From assembly GCA_028583405.1 (NCBI GenBank), contig CM053259.1, positions 20,685,951 through 20,749,950 on the forward strand: 64,000 nucleotides of DNA, written 5' to 3'. This DNA is from Pogonophryne albipinna. Taxonomy: Eukaryota; Chordata; Actinopteri; Perciformes; Artedidraconidae. The notes under the pieces are model-generated. The model saw nothing but the letters and a program-made list of their open reading frames with translations, was not told the origin of the DNA and searched no databases. Of this stretch, positions 37,730 through 53,930 are shown piece by piece. The position numbers and the translations under genes were made by a program. The number at the start of each line of letters is the position of its first letter. Position 1 is the first letter of the stretch.

Positions 37730-40165
37730 ACACATTTTTTATTCTTTAATAATGAACATATTAATGTGGTTTGGTAGTGTGTTTGTTCAAAAATGATATT
37801 CACGCCACACCTATGAAGCAGTATATGGTCCTCTTTTATCCCTGCTGGATTTTATCAGCTGGCTGCAGAATCAGTCCAATCCAATTTATTCCGTCCTTCA
37901 CCCTCGCAGAGTCATTTACGCCTACTCTAATTTCCGTATCATTTAATTCTGCTCCCTATCTTAGTCTCTCCTCCATTTTCTCCTGACACCACATTTGGAG
38001 TTCGGATCTAAAAAGGAAAGGAAAATAACTTTCTAACGCAAAATAGTCGCATAGCCTGGTTTGTAGCTGGGTTAATGCAAAGGCAGGAATAGAGACAGGT
38101 GAATGTCACCCTGGTTTTACTGGAGATAGTTGACAGTATAAATGTAATTACTTCCATTCAGTCATACAGCAACTATAGCCAGGGACACATTTGTAAGCTA
38201 TATATTTTTTGTATATACTCACAATGAAAACCCAGCCCAAAGTGTCATGACCATTTTCAACAGTCACTGAAATCAGTTAGTATGGACCTACACAATTATA
38301 CAAAAAATGTCTACTAATAATGTTCTGTAGGTGAATGAAATATATGTATAGGTTATTTGCTGTGTATTTTCAATAGGACATATATGACTTTTATTTTGTT
38401 AAACGCTTGACATAAGCAAGCATTTTCAGATTTTGCTATATCTAGTATTGTAAATCCCCAAGTTTGATGAAAGTACAGCTGGTCCAATAACACTGACATG
38501 ACCTCCAAAAGTTGTTTCTTTGTCCTGGGAGACAGTAGTAAATGTGCCAAGTCCCCAGTCTTGTCCGCCCTGCAAGCGGGCGCCGGGCCTGGCAGCGATG
38601 CCAGCTCAGAGCGGGTAGGAGTTCTGCAGGCCATCTGGGAAAGCTCCAGGACGACCCTGGGAGAGCATGGCGCTCTGAAAATGCACCAAAATTATAAACA
38701 CAAGAGCCCAACCAAACAAGATGAGCACAGGCACATAAACACACCAGGCAGAAAACACACAAGGAGCTTCAACTTTAAGCTGATGAATTTAAACTATCAT
38801 AGATGCACCAGAAACACGTAGGTAATAGGGACTGATTTGAAAAAGACTCATGGTTGGTTCACTTTGAAGACACAAAATATGTACTCCTGATTTATACGTT
38901 GGCTTACCAGAGCACTGTGTTTGCTTCATAGCTTCTCCCCAAAAAACCTTTCCCTCAATAGGTTCATCACATGAAAACGATTCAAGGGATGAAAGAGAAT
39001 ATTTAAAATGCCAAACAAATTTTCTTTCTCTTAATGGTCAATTTAGGCAGACTGAATAGCTTTGAAGTCTTTGAAATGTTAATGATGACCTTGATTCTTG
39101 TGTGAAGCACATCAATGTTTCTTGCTCGTGTTCAAAGGCCCCAGCACATAAACGACTAAACTTTGGTTGTCAAATATAATCCCCAAGGACACCGGTGGGT
39201 GGTAGATGTGGTAATTAATTACTCAGTGAAGATGTAAGCATTCTTTCAGAAGTCACGTTTTCAGTAAACTGGTTGTTTGTTTTTGCATTCATAGTTAAAG
39301 CAGATTTGGATTGCCTGACCTCTGAATTCAAAGGGAACACTCTGAGAGACATGCAAAATAAAAATACATGTGAAGATTCTTCCACTGCTTCAATGTTTAG
39401 ATGAACTACCATGTTGGACCTATATATTGTTAAGTATGATATGCAAGTCTGTTTATCTGTCCTCCATCAGACCTCTGATTGAAAGTACTGGTGTGTTAAA
39501 TCTTAAGCCTACTCTTTCATCTCCTTCTCTCCCTCAAAGGATCTATTGATCACCTAGCACTGTGGTCAATGTTACAACCAGCCCCCCCTGCCGCCTTTGC
39601 TTAATGTAGTCAATAATCGTAATGGTGTGATCAGTGCGGCCCCCCGTGAAATGGCTGCACAGCTGTGACTGCTTCATTTGACTGGTGGGAGCGCTGGAGG
39701 AGGGGAAGAGGAAAAGATGAGAGATTTTAAGGGGAACCGGAGTAAATTAGATTAAGCGATGGAAGGATGGAGATGGATGGATGGATGAGTAAGTGATGGA
39801 GTGAGTGAAATGCATGCATGGAAGCTTAAGTTTTCATTTAGAAATGTGTAGAGGTATAAAAAAACAACTCTATTCTGTTTTACAGCATAACAGATGGGAG
39901 GAATGATGGGAGAGCGGAGCGACGAGGAGAGAAGGGTGGATGTAAGGGGGGGTGGAGGACTCTTAAAGCATACAGGCATCCAAGCATCCCAGAAGAGGGA
40001 GATTAATGGTGTGTGCGTCTCCGTCACAGTGGCACTTTGTGCCAAGCGCCCCCTCGTAAAGCCCCCCCCACACATCTGGCTCGAGCGTAGGGCATGGGGC
40101 GACAATCATCTCTCTCTTTCTCTGTTTCTCTGGAGGAAGGAAATTCCTCTTGGCACAACTATACC
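37730..40165. other. Gene-free sequence with a small GC-rich patch
   Basis: Mostly AT-rich unique DNA. A GC-rich patch at about 38560-38680 is open on both strands but has no recognisable domain. A (GGAT)n-like run lies near 39763-39787. Confidence 0.5.
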
Positions 40166-40167
40166 TT

Positions 40168-40360
40168 TTTGTTTATTTCTTTTATTTAACCTTTATTTCA
40201 CCATATAAGTCAATTGAGAACCGATTCTCATTCACAATAAAGACCTGGCCCAGAGGCAGCAACAGAAGGCAGGTTGACGTAAATAAACGTAAAAAAAACA
40301 ATACAAAATGAGCAATAACCAATACAACATTTAAAAATCACAATATAGAGAGTATACAAC
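40168..40360. repeat. Interspersed repeat with TTTATTTAACCTTTATTT end
   Basis: TTTATTTAACCTTTATTTCA, then CAATTGAGAACCGATTCTCA, CAATAAAGACCTGGCC and an A-rich tail. This wording is a very common dispersed fish repeat terminus. No ORF is present, and LINE-tail versus DNA-element origin cannot be decided here. Confidence 0.6.
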
Positions 40361-41768
40361 ACAATAGACATGTTACTGTGCTCCAGTGAAGCTAATTCAT
40401 AATCATGCCGTTTTTCAGATGGTAACACATTAAACGTTTTTAGTTATTTTGCATCTCCTTCCAGTCACTATGAGTGGCAAACTGTGACAGCCAAAGATCT
40501 GCGTACTATTCAAATGATCAGTGTAATGAATTTGTTAGAACTTAAATTGTTGTGGTTTCTGGTGAAGATATTGTAAGTAGTGAGAGTCATATTCTATACC
40601 TAATTATCGGTGTTTTATCTCTTCCTCTGAGATGTGATGTGCCATTACGAGCACAGTCTTCTTTATCTCCTTCCTTTGTGTTCATCTGTCAATTAAAGCA
40701 CTTAGTGATCATCCTATTGAATGGTTTTCCATGTTACCCTCATCTACGGAGTAATACAATTACCTTGTTAGTCACTGATAAGATTACTCATATTGAATAT
40801 AAATGAATACGAACAAGTATATGGATTTGGTCAAAGTGAATTGCTGAGGCTATATTCATGAAATGTTAAGAGCCTGGTACATAACAACTAAATGAAAACA
40901 TAAAAACTGTTAGCTAATTTCCTGATGATTGCAGATTATCTTTTATATTACTTACCCATTTAAATTATATTAAGGGTTGAAGCTATGCATAACTAAGGGT
41001 GTACAGACTTTGAGTGCCATGTTGGAGCCATGTTGGTTACCTGTGTGTTGCTAGCCCCCTGCACTGAGTTTGTTGGAGTTAGCAGTGCTTCAACACTGCT
41101 CTTCAAAAACGTAGGTGTGTATTAACAGAGCCTATAGGTCCCTATTATATACAGTCTGTCTGTGGGTAAAAAGTGGTTTGAACAAAGCACATGGCTCCGA
41201 AACCTGTCAACGGAAAAATGTCTGTCTGGAAACATGCACAGAAGTCCTTGTGAAGCTGTTTCATTTATACCCGTACGTTCATTCTACCTCTTAAACCATG
41301 ACTTCATGAGGTTGAAGGACAGGCATAATTCCAGTTTGAGAACAGGGTTTACATGTTGTGTGTGCGTTGAGGCTCCACTTTTTTTAAAGATATCATAGTC
41401 TTGAGTTGGTTAAATGCTTGAAGTCATTGAAAAGGATTTGAGTTGCCAGAAGTAGCCTATATCGTATCTCAGTGAACTACACCTTGTTACAGACCTGACT
41501 GAGCCGGAGTTTTCTTGGTTCAGATGTTCAGTGTAAGCTGTTGGTGCAGCTCCACTGGCTTCCAGCTAAACCAAGTGCAACTTGAACTCTGAAAGCTGCT
41601 TTTGACACTGGCCAAATGGCAACTTGTCAGGGAGATTTGACTTAAATGCTGCATGAGAGGTGTTGAAATGTGTGTGTGATTGGCGGTGAGAGGTGAGCAG
41701 AGGGTTTTGTGTATTCGCATGTGTGTGTGGTTTGAGGTTTTCAAAGCCCAAAAACAGTTTGTAGTGGG
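40361..41768. other. Gene-free unique sequence
   Basis: No gene recognised. Text near 41005-41160 ending in ATTATATACAGTCTGTCTG may be a decayed dispersed repeat, but I could not bound it. Confidence 0.5.
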
Positions 41769-41896
<128 letters not shown>

Positions 41897-42280
41897 CACT
41901 GAGCATTGAATATGTGTGCCCTCGCGTCCATGTGTGCGTAACCTATCTGAGAGTTGGAGGCGATCAGTCTCTGGTGGATAACTGTCGGCGCCGGAGAGCG
42001 GGAGCGTTTGACGGATCCCCCCCCCACGCTCGGGACGCTGCGTTCCTACACAGATGGCGTAATTAACGGGAGGCGAGCCAGGGAGGGAAATGTATCTTTG
42101 ATCAGCACCTTCGCGCCAGATTGTCATCTATGTTAATACGATGATAGCATCAGTGCGCACGCGTGTGTACACACACTCATATGCACACACCCGCAAGAGA
42201 TGGATGGTGATAGAATAGAGGCTAGGCAGCAGTCAGCCCTGAGGACATGGGGTTATGTGTATGTGTAATGGTTATGCAGT

Positions 42281-44435
<2,155 letters not shown>

Positions 44436-44439
44436 ATCA

Positions 44440-44490
44440 ATGTGTGTGTGTGTGTGTGTGGGGTGGGGGGTGCGTGTGCGTGTGCATGTG
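44440..44490. repeat. Short (TG)n with G-rich tail
   Basis: About ten TG units followed by GGGGTGGGGGGTGCGTGTGC. Confidence 0.85.
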
Positions 44491-44799
44491 CAGATAATAG
44501 GAAGCTCTATGCATACAATTAGATGTCTGTCATTCATAATTACAGGTCAGAGATATACAGACTGCTGTGCCTGTGAATCTGTGTATGTATACGGAGATGT
44601 GGGTATTTACATGCTTTTGCATGCACGTGACCTCTCGCATCATTTAGCTGCTGGTGACTCTCCAAACAGGGCCGCCCCAGCGACAGCCCATAATACAGTT
44701 TATAATAATGGGAGATTTGCTTTCATGAGCTAAGCTCCGGGAATGTTTGGACCTCCCATTTAGACGCAACAGGAGCTTGGCACAGACTCTGCACAGGTG

Positions 44800-45255
44800 C
44801 AGACTCGGAGAGAGAGAGAGGCAGCGAGTGAAGGGAGCAGAGAGAATTGGGTCCTGCGAACAACATTCAACATCTGTGTCAATGGCTGTTGCACAAATGT
44901 TCACCAATAAAACAGAGAGCAAGGGGAGAGGAGAGAGTCAAACAGAGAGAGAGATAGGGATAAGGAGTAAAGCGGGGATTCAACATCTGTCACTGTCTGT
45001 TATGCTTTCTACTAAATTGAGAGAGAAACAGAGAGAAAGGGAGGTAGGAGCTTAAAATAGCTGAGAGAGAAAGTTGGTGGCTAGCCAAGCCTGGATGAAG
45101 CAATCTACATCCAGCTGTTGTTCTGTTTGTGTATCAGAGAGAGGACAGGAGGGGAGGCAGGGAGGACGGAAGGTAAGACGCTACTGAAGGTGGGGAAGTA
45201 GAGAAGGATGAAGGGAGGGGAAGATTAAAGTAATAAGCTGAGAAAACATGGAGGA
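44800..45255. repeat. Purine-rich (GA) low-complexity region
   Basis: Roughly 450 bp in which AG/GA/GGA words dominate the plus strand, with repeated AGAGAGAGA patches (44808, 44944, 45066) and GGGAGG words (45150-45230). Open frames here are compositional. Confidence 0.75.
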
Positions 45256-46817
45256 AGTGAGGACGCAGCGGGTCCAGAGGTTGGATTGATGAATAGGAAC
45301 TCTATCACTGACGTAAGAGCACTTCTGTATGTTTTTCTTTCCTGGATCTTAACACACAGAAATCCCAGTCCATCTCATCAACCCAACTTATATGAATCTT
45401 TGGCCTGATCTCACTGATATTCTAAATGTGCTCTAACTATCTGGTTTCTTAAACTGAGTTGTTTGTTCAAAACCATAACCCATCTTAATCATTTATTTAT
45501 TTTCTATACACACTTATGATGTTCATTTGTTCAAGGTTGCAAAATTCTAGATTCAACACAAAAGCCGAATACATAAAATAATGCCAGCAAGAAATACTTT
45601 GAATTTGTTTGTGTTGTAGGCTGTGTGTCCTTGAGTAAAAGCGCGAACAGATTAATCAATTTGTGGGATCTCAATATTTTTTCTTTTTTGTGTGCCGAAC
45701 AAAATGATATTTAGGAAACAAACCATCCAATTCATTTAGAAAACCCTTTTTCATCTTCACAACTGCACTGATTAAGCCCGTGGTGATTGACATTCTTTTA
45801 TCATTTACAATAAGCTCTGAAAAATAATATGTTATATTCAACAAAGCACACAGGACATGTCAAATTGAAAAGATTGCCTTGCATTTGAAAAAGAAAGTGG
45901 CTTGAATATATTTGATGGAGAACTGATTTCTAACATTGCACTCATCATGTCCTTCTTAGTTTTTTTTTAAAAACACCTGCTGTCATCGTGGAAGCTGGTT
46001 CTGTTATCCAACCAATGATCTGACACTTCTGTGTGAATGTGAATCTTTTTCTTATTTTTATTTCTTTAAACACATCCTGAGTTTTCCTGATAGATAAGTG
46101 TAAATCAAATCAAAAAGCTTTTGAAATGTCTAAAATCATCAGGCTTGAATAGGGAACTGAGAATTCAAAAAGTAGTACTCTCTTAATGTGATTGCATGTG
46201 AGCCAAAACCAATCTTTTTTTCGGCAATTGATTTGAGATGTTTTCTTTTTACAGTCAAATGGCTAAAATGAAGCTGTTTACAAGCTGAGGAGACTTGACG
46301 GGGGAACAAAACAGTTGGAAAGAACACTTCCTCGAATGTGAGGAAGTGTATTCAACTATTTATACGTTTTTATTTGCATCACGTTTTTTTAACTGTCGTT
46401 CCAACAAATCAATAAATACATCAATGTGATGTCTGTTGTTTTTGAAACTATTGTTGTCACCATCTCCTGAAGTCACCTTGACTTATTTTCAACACCCATC
46501 TAGATCCTTGAGGGGTTTTTTTCCGAACGATTTTCTCTCCTTTTGAGTTTCTGAAAAGATTGCTTCTTGGCTGTTACCCATGAATAGAAAATGCTGCCAC
46601 AATGTTGTAGATTGCACCCAATGCATAGAAAGTAGTCTGTTATGTTTTTGTAGAAATGTTTTGGAATCCGTCAATACTGATAATGATGACAGTCTTTTGT
46701 AGTCACAGAAAAGCTGTGTTTGTTTATTTTGTTTGGATTTTCTTCCAGTTTCCAGACTAATAGCTGTCCTCTTTTTGTGAGTTTTCACTTCCATTTGAAG
46801 AACAATAAAACGGCATG
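45256..46817. other. Gene-free AT-rich sequence
   Basis: No gene or element end recognised. Frames of 60-155 codons on the minus strand near 46139-46956 lack family patterns, and the longest runs into the LINE tail. Confidence 0.5.
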
Positions 46818-47258
46818 ATAATAATAATAATAATAATAATAATAGATTTATTTTGTTAGCGCTTTTACAGGTGCTCAAAGTAGCTTTACAGAGATAGTGA
46901 AAAGAAAAGAACAACAAATAAATATAGTTAAAATCAAGCAATACAAAAACAATCACACATTAAAAGCCAGATTGAAGAGGTGAGTTTTTGTGAGTGTTTT
47001 GAAGGTGGTGAGGTCAGTGCAGTCTCTGATGGGTTGTGGGAGTGAGTTCCAGTGGGAGGGGGCAGCGACGGAGAAGGCCCTGTCCCCCCAGGTCCGGTCC
47101 TTGATGCGGGTGGGGATGGATAAGAGGTTGGCTTCTGATGAGCGGAGGCAGCGAGAAGGGATGTGGTGGTGCAGCAGGTCTGTGAGGTAGTGGGGGGGGG
47201 GGGGGCTGATTGTTGAAGGCTGTGTGCGTTATGAGCAGGACTTTGAAGATGATGAAGG
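46818..47258 (-). mobile_element. 5'-truncated LINE (L2/CR1/Rex-type) 3' end
   Basis: On the minus strand a degenerate reverse-transcriptase C-terminus (about 46970-47258) is followed by a tail with AGCTACTTTGAGCACCTGT and GCGCTAACAAAATAAATCTA. It ends in an (ATT)n run that appears on the plus strand as (AAT)n at 46818-46844. Terminal short tandem repeats of this kind are typical of L2/CR1-group LINEs. The 5' border is taken near the oligo-T at 47262-47275, and no target duplication is clear. Confidence 0.78.
46970..47258 (-). pseudogene. LINE ORF2 C-terminal relic
   Basis: The minus frame reads FKVLLITHTAFNNQ, crosses a G/C homopolymer (47193-47206), then YLTDLLHHHIPSRCLRSSEA, KDRTWGDRAFSVAAPSHWN, SLPQPIRDCTDLTTFKTLTK and THLFNLAF before a stop. 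The block order (PSRxLRSS, GDRAFSVAAPxxWNSLP, FKxxLKTHLF) is that of fish L2/Rex-type LINE C-termini. The long open frame at 46934-47332 is a different, meaningless frame of the same DNA. Catalytic RT and endonuclease domains are absent. Confidence 0.8.
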
Positions 47259-47275
47259 ATATATTTGTTTTTTTT

Positions 47276-48680
47276 AGACCTATCTAATGCAAGGAATACA
47301 TTTGGTCCGTTAACATTTTTCACCATGAGCAAGGCAAAGAGATGGATATTGGGTTGTGAAATTGTTGAGTGGCCCAGTGAAGGACGTTTGACAGAGATGA
47401 AAATGTGTGTGTGTGTTATTAAGAAGGAGCGTGTGCACCCTACCCTCTGAACATAAAGTAAAAGTGTAAAACGTTTGAATTTCCTTGAACTTGATTATAT
47501 CCACACATTCCACATTACCGTGTCTAAGTGCAGATGTGTTGGCAGACCCCATGATTTATTTCTCACTTTGTCCTTTTGTATTAGCAGTACATTCCTCCAT
47601 TATATAAAAGACATCTTCACATCTCCATTTTGTGTGTTTGTCGCCGCTTTATTAGAATTTATCTTCTCATTAAGATTCATAGCGGCACTAATGGTTAATG
47701 GACACCTCACACAGCTCATCAGTTAAATGCATGGCTAACCTCTCACAATTAGCAAGATCAAGGGACGCAGCTCTCTTTAAATGGAGAGAATGAGAGAATT
47801 TCAATTGCATTAGAAATATGAATAATGTCTTTTATGTAATTTCTTCTTCTGCATATAGATCTGCCGTATGTTTTTTCACTCCTTCTTTTCACACATAGAG
47901 TTGTGTGAGCATATGCTTTTCACACACTCTCGCTCTTGTCTTCTGCACAGGCTATTAACCTGTCTCCTTTCTGCAGAATCTCTATAATTTGGCCGTCAAT
48001 TATTAAAATTCTACCTGCTGGCACGTGGCAGGTGAAAAGATCCCCTGCACTCATTCTGGACCCCAAAAAGACTGACTGCTAATACACACGGTCTATGTGA
48101 CCGTGACGTCGTGGGTACTGCAGGTTTGACACTGGGCCCAGCACACTGAGTGGATAATTGTATATGTGATGAGAGGGGTGGGTGAAAAGGAAGGGCTGGC
48201 GTTTGCTTAACAGTACGAAATGTTATAAAAAAAATTGGCCACCGGTTGTGTTACTTTAAATGGGGACAGACAGTCATTTCATGTACTTCATACTGAATAT
48301 TTTACAGCGATGGAGCCTTGATGTTTAAACAAAGACACACAATGTCATTGATAAAGAGCACCTGAATGTGTTGGAGCTCATAGCAGAGAGAATATAAATA
48401 TGTACATCTGCAGGATTAAACGTCTGCAGCTGCATTACTTTCATATACTCCTAATGGTTGGAGGGAATAGCTGATGCACAGCTTTTTTTGCAGCCTGCTA
48501 AGTGTGAGTCTGTGAGTGGCTTATAAGCAGTGAAGTGCTTTGCAACTGAATATCAATTACTCACTGAGAGGGGAGGGGACTGTAATAGTTCTAAACAATT
48601 GCTATTAGCAGTGACAAAACTTGTGACAGGAAGTTATTGGAATCGAAAATTCATCCATGGCGGCTACACTTTTTGTGTGA
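47276..48680. other. Gene-free sequence, possible conserved block
   Basis: No gene recognised. The stretch around 47985-48055 (TTGGCCGTCAATTATTAAAA and a GGCACGTGGCAGG E-box-like word) has the look of conserved non-coding DNA, but only alignment could show this. Confidence 0.45.
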
Positions 48681-48684
48681 ATGG

Positions 48685-48810
48685 AGAAAAAAACATGCTA
48701 ACTATTGAGCTTTAAAGGTCTTTGAAGAACTTTGTATGGATCCTGATGAACCCGGTTTCAATTAAATGCTAAGCTAAGCTAACCAACTGCTAGCTTTAGC
48801 AAACACTTTG
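48685..48810. repeat. Dispersed repeat fragment with GCTAAGCTAAGCTAA core
   Basis: Contains AACATGCTAACTATTGAGC, later ATGCTAAGCTAAGCTAACC and TGCTAGCTTTAGC, a wording recurrent in fish dispersed repeats. Borders and class are unknown. Confidence 0.4.
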
Positions 48811-51800
48811 CGCACAGAAGAGAGAGTCAATCCCTTTAATCTCTGCAACAAATTAATTAAGCAAAAATGTCAAACTACTACTAGTTTCTGTGACTTGGCA
48901 AATATTTAAATGTGTTTATTAGTGTTTGTTTAAGTGTGTGTTTTCAATGTTTGTATTTCATTTCTGCCATGACTTCTTAACAAGAAGTATAGTGTTACTC
49001 AACAACTTGTACAGCAGCATGGAATTTTCCAAATTGACTTCTATATTTCTGCAGTGGAATGGCACATTCAGTATAAGTAGCACCTCTACATTTCTAAAGA
49101 TAAAAAGCTAAATATAGTTGCTCTCACGTTGAGTGTGTGGTTTTTGAGTTCATTGCGCCTGTATGTCTGCAAGACTTTGCTCGAAAAACTAAACAAAATA
49201 CAGAACCATATTGAAACAGAATGAACATTTTGCTCTTTCCTTTCAGGCTAATACGAACCATACGAACCCGCGACAACTTGCCAAGAACAAAATGGTAATG
49301 GTGGAACGTTGAGGGGGTGCGCTTGATTATTTATTTGTGTTTCAACAGGGGGAACCGGAGCGCCGTCACCACTGTGACTCATAAAAGCCTGTTTATTTAG
49401 AAACCAGAACTTGCTGCTCAACAGGCCGTTACATCTGGTGACAATTATATCATTCCGTTTTCGATCCCACATGCTGAATTCAAGTCATATGTGGGAGTTG
49501 CATCACATCAGAGTGTGTCTGTTTGTGTTGAACTGTATGTGTAGGGGTGGGTGTGTGTGTTACATGCCTTACATGGTTTTACTTGTGATCCGAAAAACAA
49601 AACACAATGTCAGTTCAAAGGAGTCATATATGTTTTGGACTGAAGAGGTATCCAGTATTTTACGTTCGTATTTCCCTGGATGATGTGTCTTGGACTGTTG
49701 ACATTCATTCGACTCAGAAAGTCAATTGTGTTCTTGTCTGGGTCAAGATTTTTTCCATTAGCTTTTATCACTGCACTGAATGAGGAATGGTTTTCAGAAG
49801 AATGGCGAGGGTTTCTGTTGTGGTTTCTTTTCTTATGGGGCTCCAGTCCAACAGCTGCTTCCCGCCGTCACTAAAACAGAGCTCGGCTGTCGAGGGAAAA
49901 CATCTTGTTTCATTTTAGCCGCTCTGTTGTTAAAGGACTTGGAACAGTCGCTCTCTCATCTCCTCGCCGCCCTCCTCTTGCCTCCTCTCCTCTCTACCCC
50001 TCTCCTCACCTCAGGTCCTGTCAAACCTCTCACCAGGGGAGAAAAAGAAGGTGTGTGACTCCTCTGCGCGGAGTGTGTTTCTGTGTGTTTCTGTGTGTAT
50101 ATGTGCGTTCTGGTGCATTCAGCCACGTGTGTGTCACAATGTGACTCAGTGGATGCTCTGTTAAAACCCACTGTCTCCAATGCCTTACAAGGCTTCCTGT
50201 GTATAATTGGTGACCTATTACTTTCTACCCATTGCATTTGACAGATATGAATTGGAGACTGCCAGGTGGCCATGCTGATTAATGACAACCACAATTGATC
50301 CTTTTTAATTGCCCAGGGTGAGAAATCAGGCGTTGCAGAGCTAAAGAGAGGGAGAATGATGAGCACAGGCATACATTTGCACACATCTATGATTATAGGG
50401 TTACTATGTTTGTCTCCACATGTACAGGCCATTTCTGACACTGGGATGGAGTTATTCTAATCAACCAATGGTAGAGCATGATGGAGCCAGCTGTTTGCCA
50501 ATGATGCTACTCTCTCTGTCTGTGTGTGTTTTCATGTATGTGAACCCATGGGGGGCTGGGTCTGCAGGGGGGTGGCATTAGTAATGTGTGTAATTTAGCA
50601 CACATCTGGTCATATACACTCAGCAAGGGAGAGAAGAGTTATATTAGCACACAGTGCGCACACTTGAACAGACCTACACACCGCTAATTAACCTGGTGCT
50701 TCTCACAGCTGCTGGCCTCGACTCTGCTCCTGCCGAGGCGGACGTGGGTGGCTCCTCAACCTAAATCAATCCGCACTAATTGCTGGTCTACGCTCCCCTG
50801 CGTCTTTACCTTGCTGCCTGTCAGCATCCTATCTACCTGTCTCATTTGACAAGCAACTCCCACATCTAGGAGCCACTGTGATCACTCAGGCAACTCAAAG
50901 GACTCGCTGTTTTGACGTAGCGATGTCGAGATATTGTGTTGCAGAACTGGCTGAAAGCTTATCTCTGATCTCTAAATTTAAGTGTTCGGATGAGGTAATG
51001 TGTGCTTAAATTCATGTATCGCTCCTCTGTGAATTCTCTACTTCAAGTAGCTGAACTTTTTCCTCGCTTTACCGTCTGCCCTAACTGTGCAGTCATTTCC
51101 AACTGGAGTTCACGTTAAGGCCGTTTAAACTATTCATCACATTAGAGCTGACATAAAAGCCTCCCGTTTAAATTGCACGGTGATTCAGTGGTGAAGCCGT
51201 TCACTTAGATTTAGAGATGTGGTTTGGAGAAGAATGAGGATTACAATTCATGTTTAGGTGAGTCGCAGTTTTCTGCCTTTTCTGGCACGCTAACCTATTC
51301 TTGTCACAGATTATCAGTTACACTCACTCCATCAGCAGCTTGCAAGCCGACTAGAAATGGTCTTGTCATCAATAAGCTTGTTGCCAGTAACCCCAGTTTG
51401 AGAATGGGACCAAGAACAGAGTTGGAGCCGACTGAATTGATATGCAGCTGAGTAGCTGAGCTTCTCAGAGCCAGCAGGGCCTTAAAAGGGAAAAGGTATG
51501 AGGAGAAAGTATGTGTAGTGTGTCATTAACACAAAAGCAGACATATGTCTTCTTTTGGCATTCCTCCCCATGCCGACAGAGGTCATGAGTTTGTGTTGTG
51601 TAAGCAGGCGGGTAACAGTGATTCTGTTCAACTCAATGGAATGATATGAATGTGACGAGAAAGGCAAAGAGCATGTAGAAATAACAGAAACATGAAAGAT
51701 GAGCCAACGGGAGTAATTGAATTGTGAGACAGGTTATCCATAGAAGGCCATTCATTTCACCTCAAGATCACATAACTGCATTGAGTCAATGGTGGAATTG

Positions 51801-53925
51801 TCAAAAAATTGTAGAACGAATCCATCATTTAACTTAACTTCACTCTGGCTTGTTTTAATATTGTTGTTATTGGACTCGCTTTTGGAGCACCTTGCTAGCT
51901 TTGAGGATTTTATCTGGGGCTTCAAGTGAAGACTTTTGGCATTTGGATTGTGAACATCTGTGTGGTAGAGGAATAAGTCGAAGGCCTCCATCCCTCCCTC
52001 TCCACCGATGGAGACGAAGCTATACTTTAAAAAGCTGGATGAGGTCGCAGAGGGGCTATTGAGAACGAAAAAGAAAAGCACCAAAGAAAGGCGGGGGCGT
52101 TGTGGATCCTTTTGCTGGAGCAGTTGTGTGAAACTGTAAATCCATCAGCTTTATTTCAGAGGGGCTGGCAGCTCTAATGGACGCATCTAGTTAATATTTT
52201 ATCAAGTGTATGATGTGTGTGCAAGTTCAGGGGAATAGACAAGGGGTGTTGTGATGGTGTCACACCACACAGGCAGTGAAATGTGGTTGGCAGTTATGAA
52301 AGAAAATGTCAGTGAGTGCATGAAGAAGACCTACTGTGTCTCTATCCCATAATTCCCATATTGTACATGCCGCTGTAAAACAAGCTCGTTCAGGGCCTGC
52401 AAGTAAAGAGTTGACAATTGCAAGCGAAAGTATATTGGGTTATATTTGGGAAGCATTTACATTTATTTTATATTTACAGGAATAGCAATAAAAAGCATTG
52501 TGATACTCCTTCAGATATATGATTAAGGTATTACGGAAACAAATATTACCGTTTTTAATAACGTTTTTTGCATTCTGTAAACTTGACTTGACTGGAAATT
52601 AGAGAAATGGCATGAATGAAATCAATGTAGAGGATTTGAGGTGTGTGTGTGTGGGTGGGTGTGGGTGTGCGTGTGTGTGTGTGTGTCGCCGCCTGTTCCC
52701 TCCAGAGTGTCTGCTTCCCACGAGGAAAACATTGCCATTCTGGACTTTTTCTGCCTCATAGACTCACAGCTGCTTTCTCCCATATGAGGAGATTTGTCAA
52801 AACCCATACAGGAACCAATTCATTTCAATGTTAACACACGGTTGAGAAAGCCAAATGAATAAGGAAACGGTTGATATTACAAACATGCACATAAACACAA
52901 AGTTATGCTTGCATTTGAAATCTGTTTATGTTACAATAAATGTCATTAGATACATCTCTATCAAAGTGGTAGTATCCTGGATAAGCCATACATTATTTGT
53001 TTTTGTATTTAAATAAGTGCACCGTGTTGATACAATATTACATCTGACTTGTTGGAAAAACGTGTTGTGGTTAGAAAACATAAACACCCAATATGAGGCA
53101 GTTTCATTCTACACATCGCTTAGTTTTTGTCATGAGCCTTATAATGAAGTGTTGACCAGCATGGAGTCAGGTCATGCTCTATCTAGCCACCCACCTCGAG
53201 GCTGGAGCAGTCCCAGAATCCCTCCTCAGTCAAAGGCACTGGGAGCAGTGAGCGGGGGGGGCGGTCATGGACGGTCGTACACCGACTCCAGAGGATGACT
53301 GCGAGGCAGAGAAAGACAGACTTCAAACCCAGATGGGCTTTGATACAGACTCTGAACTGGTCCCTTGTCATCTAATGGGTGGTGGCAAGAGAGAGATATG
53401 GAGGGGGAGAAGGGAAGGAGAAAGGAGGCCTCGGGAGTTTGAAGTGAATATACTTGTATCATGATCAAAGGGGAACTATAAGAAAGAGGGGAGGGGGAAA
53501 AAGCAGAGAAACCTAATGCCCTTCAGAATTGTTCAAGTCAAAGTAAAGTTAAACTTTGCTAAACACTGAACACTTCTAAAAAGCAAAAGGTATTTTTATG
53601 GTAAAGTGTGAATATATAAATATAAACTACTCATTTAATGGGATGGAAGTGCTTAAATATACTTTATCTTTATAAGCAAGTATTTTAGGTGCCTTATCTG
53701 ACATTTAGACAGTTTTCCTGTACATCAAGTGTCCCCCAGGTATGTCATGTAGCTCTTTGGTCAAACCATGTGTGAGATCTGAGCTTCTATGGCCTATGTT
53801 CTGACATCTGTTTTGGGTGAGAGGGCTAAATGGGTCTTGGACGGGCTCTGTGACCAACTGTCTGTCCCTGAGCGTCGAGAGCTTGACTCTGTGACCGCTA
53901 AATCAGCCCAGCTGAAGAGCTGCCA
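48811..53925. other. Gene-free unique sequence
   Basis: About 5 kb without a recognisable gene. An imperfect GT patch lies at 52640-52686. A GC-rich segment at 53180-53400 is open on both strands but without a recognisable domain or clear splice sites. Confidence 0.5.
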
Positions 53926-53930
53926 TCCAG

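Noticed and set aside
38353..38821. Open frames on both strands over a GC-rich patch near 38560-38680
   Set aside because: Both strands are open, neither has a recognisable domain, and no convincing splice sites frame either one.
46934..47332. 132-codon proline-rich minus-strand open frame
   Set aside because: It is an out-of-frame reading of the LINE C-terminus, which is recognisable in a neighbouring frame.
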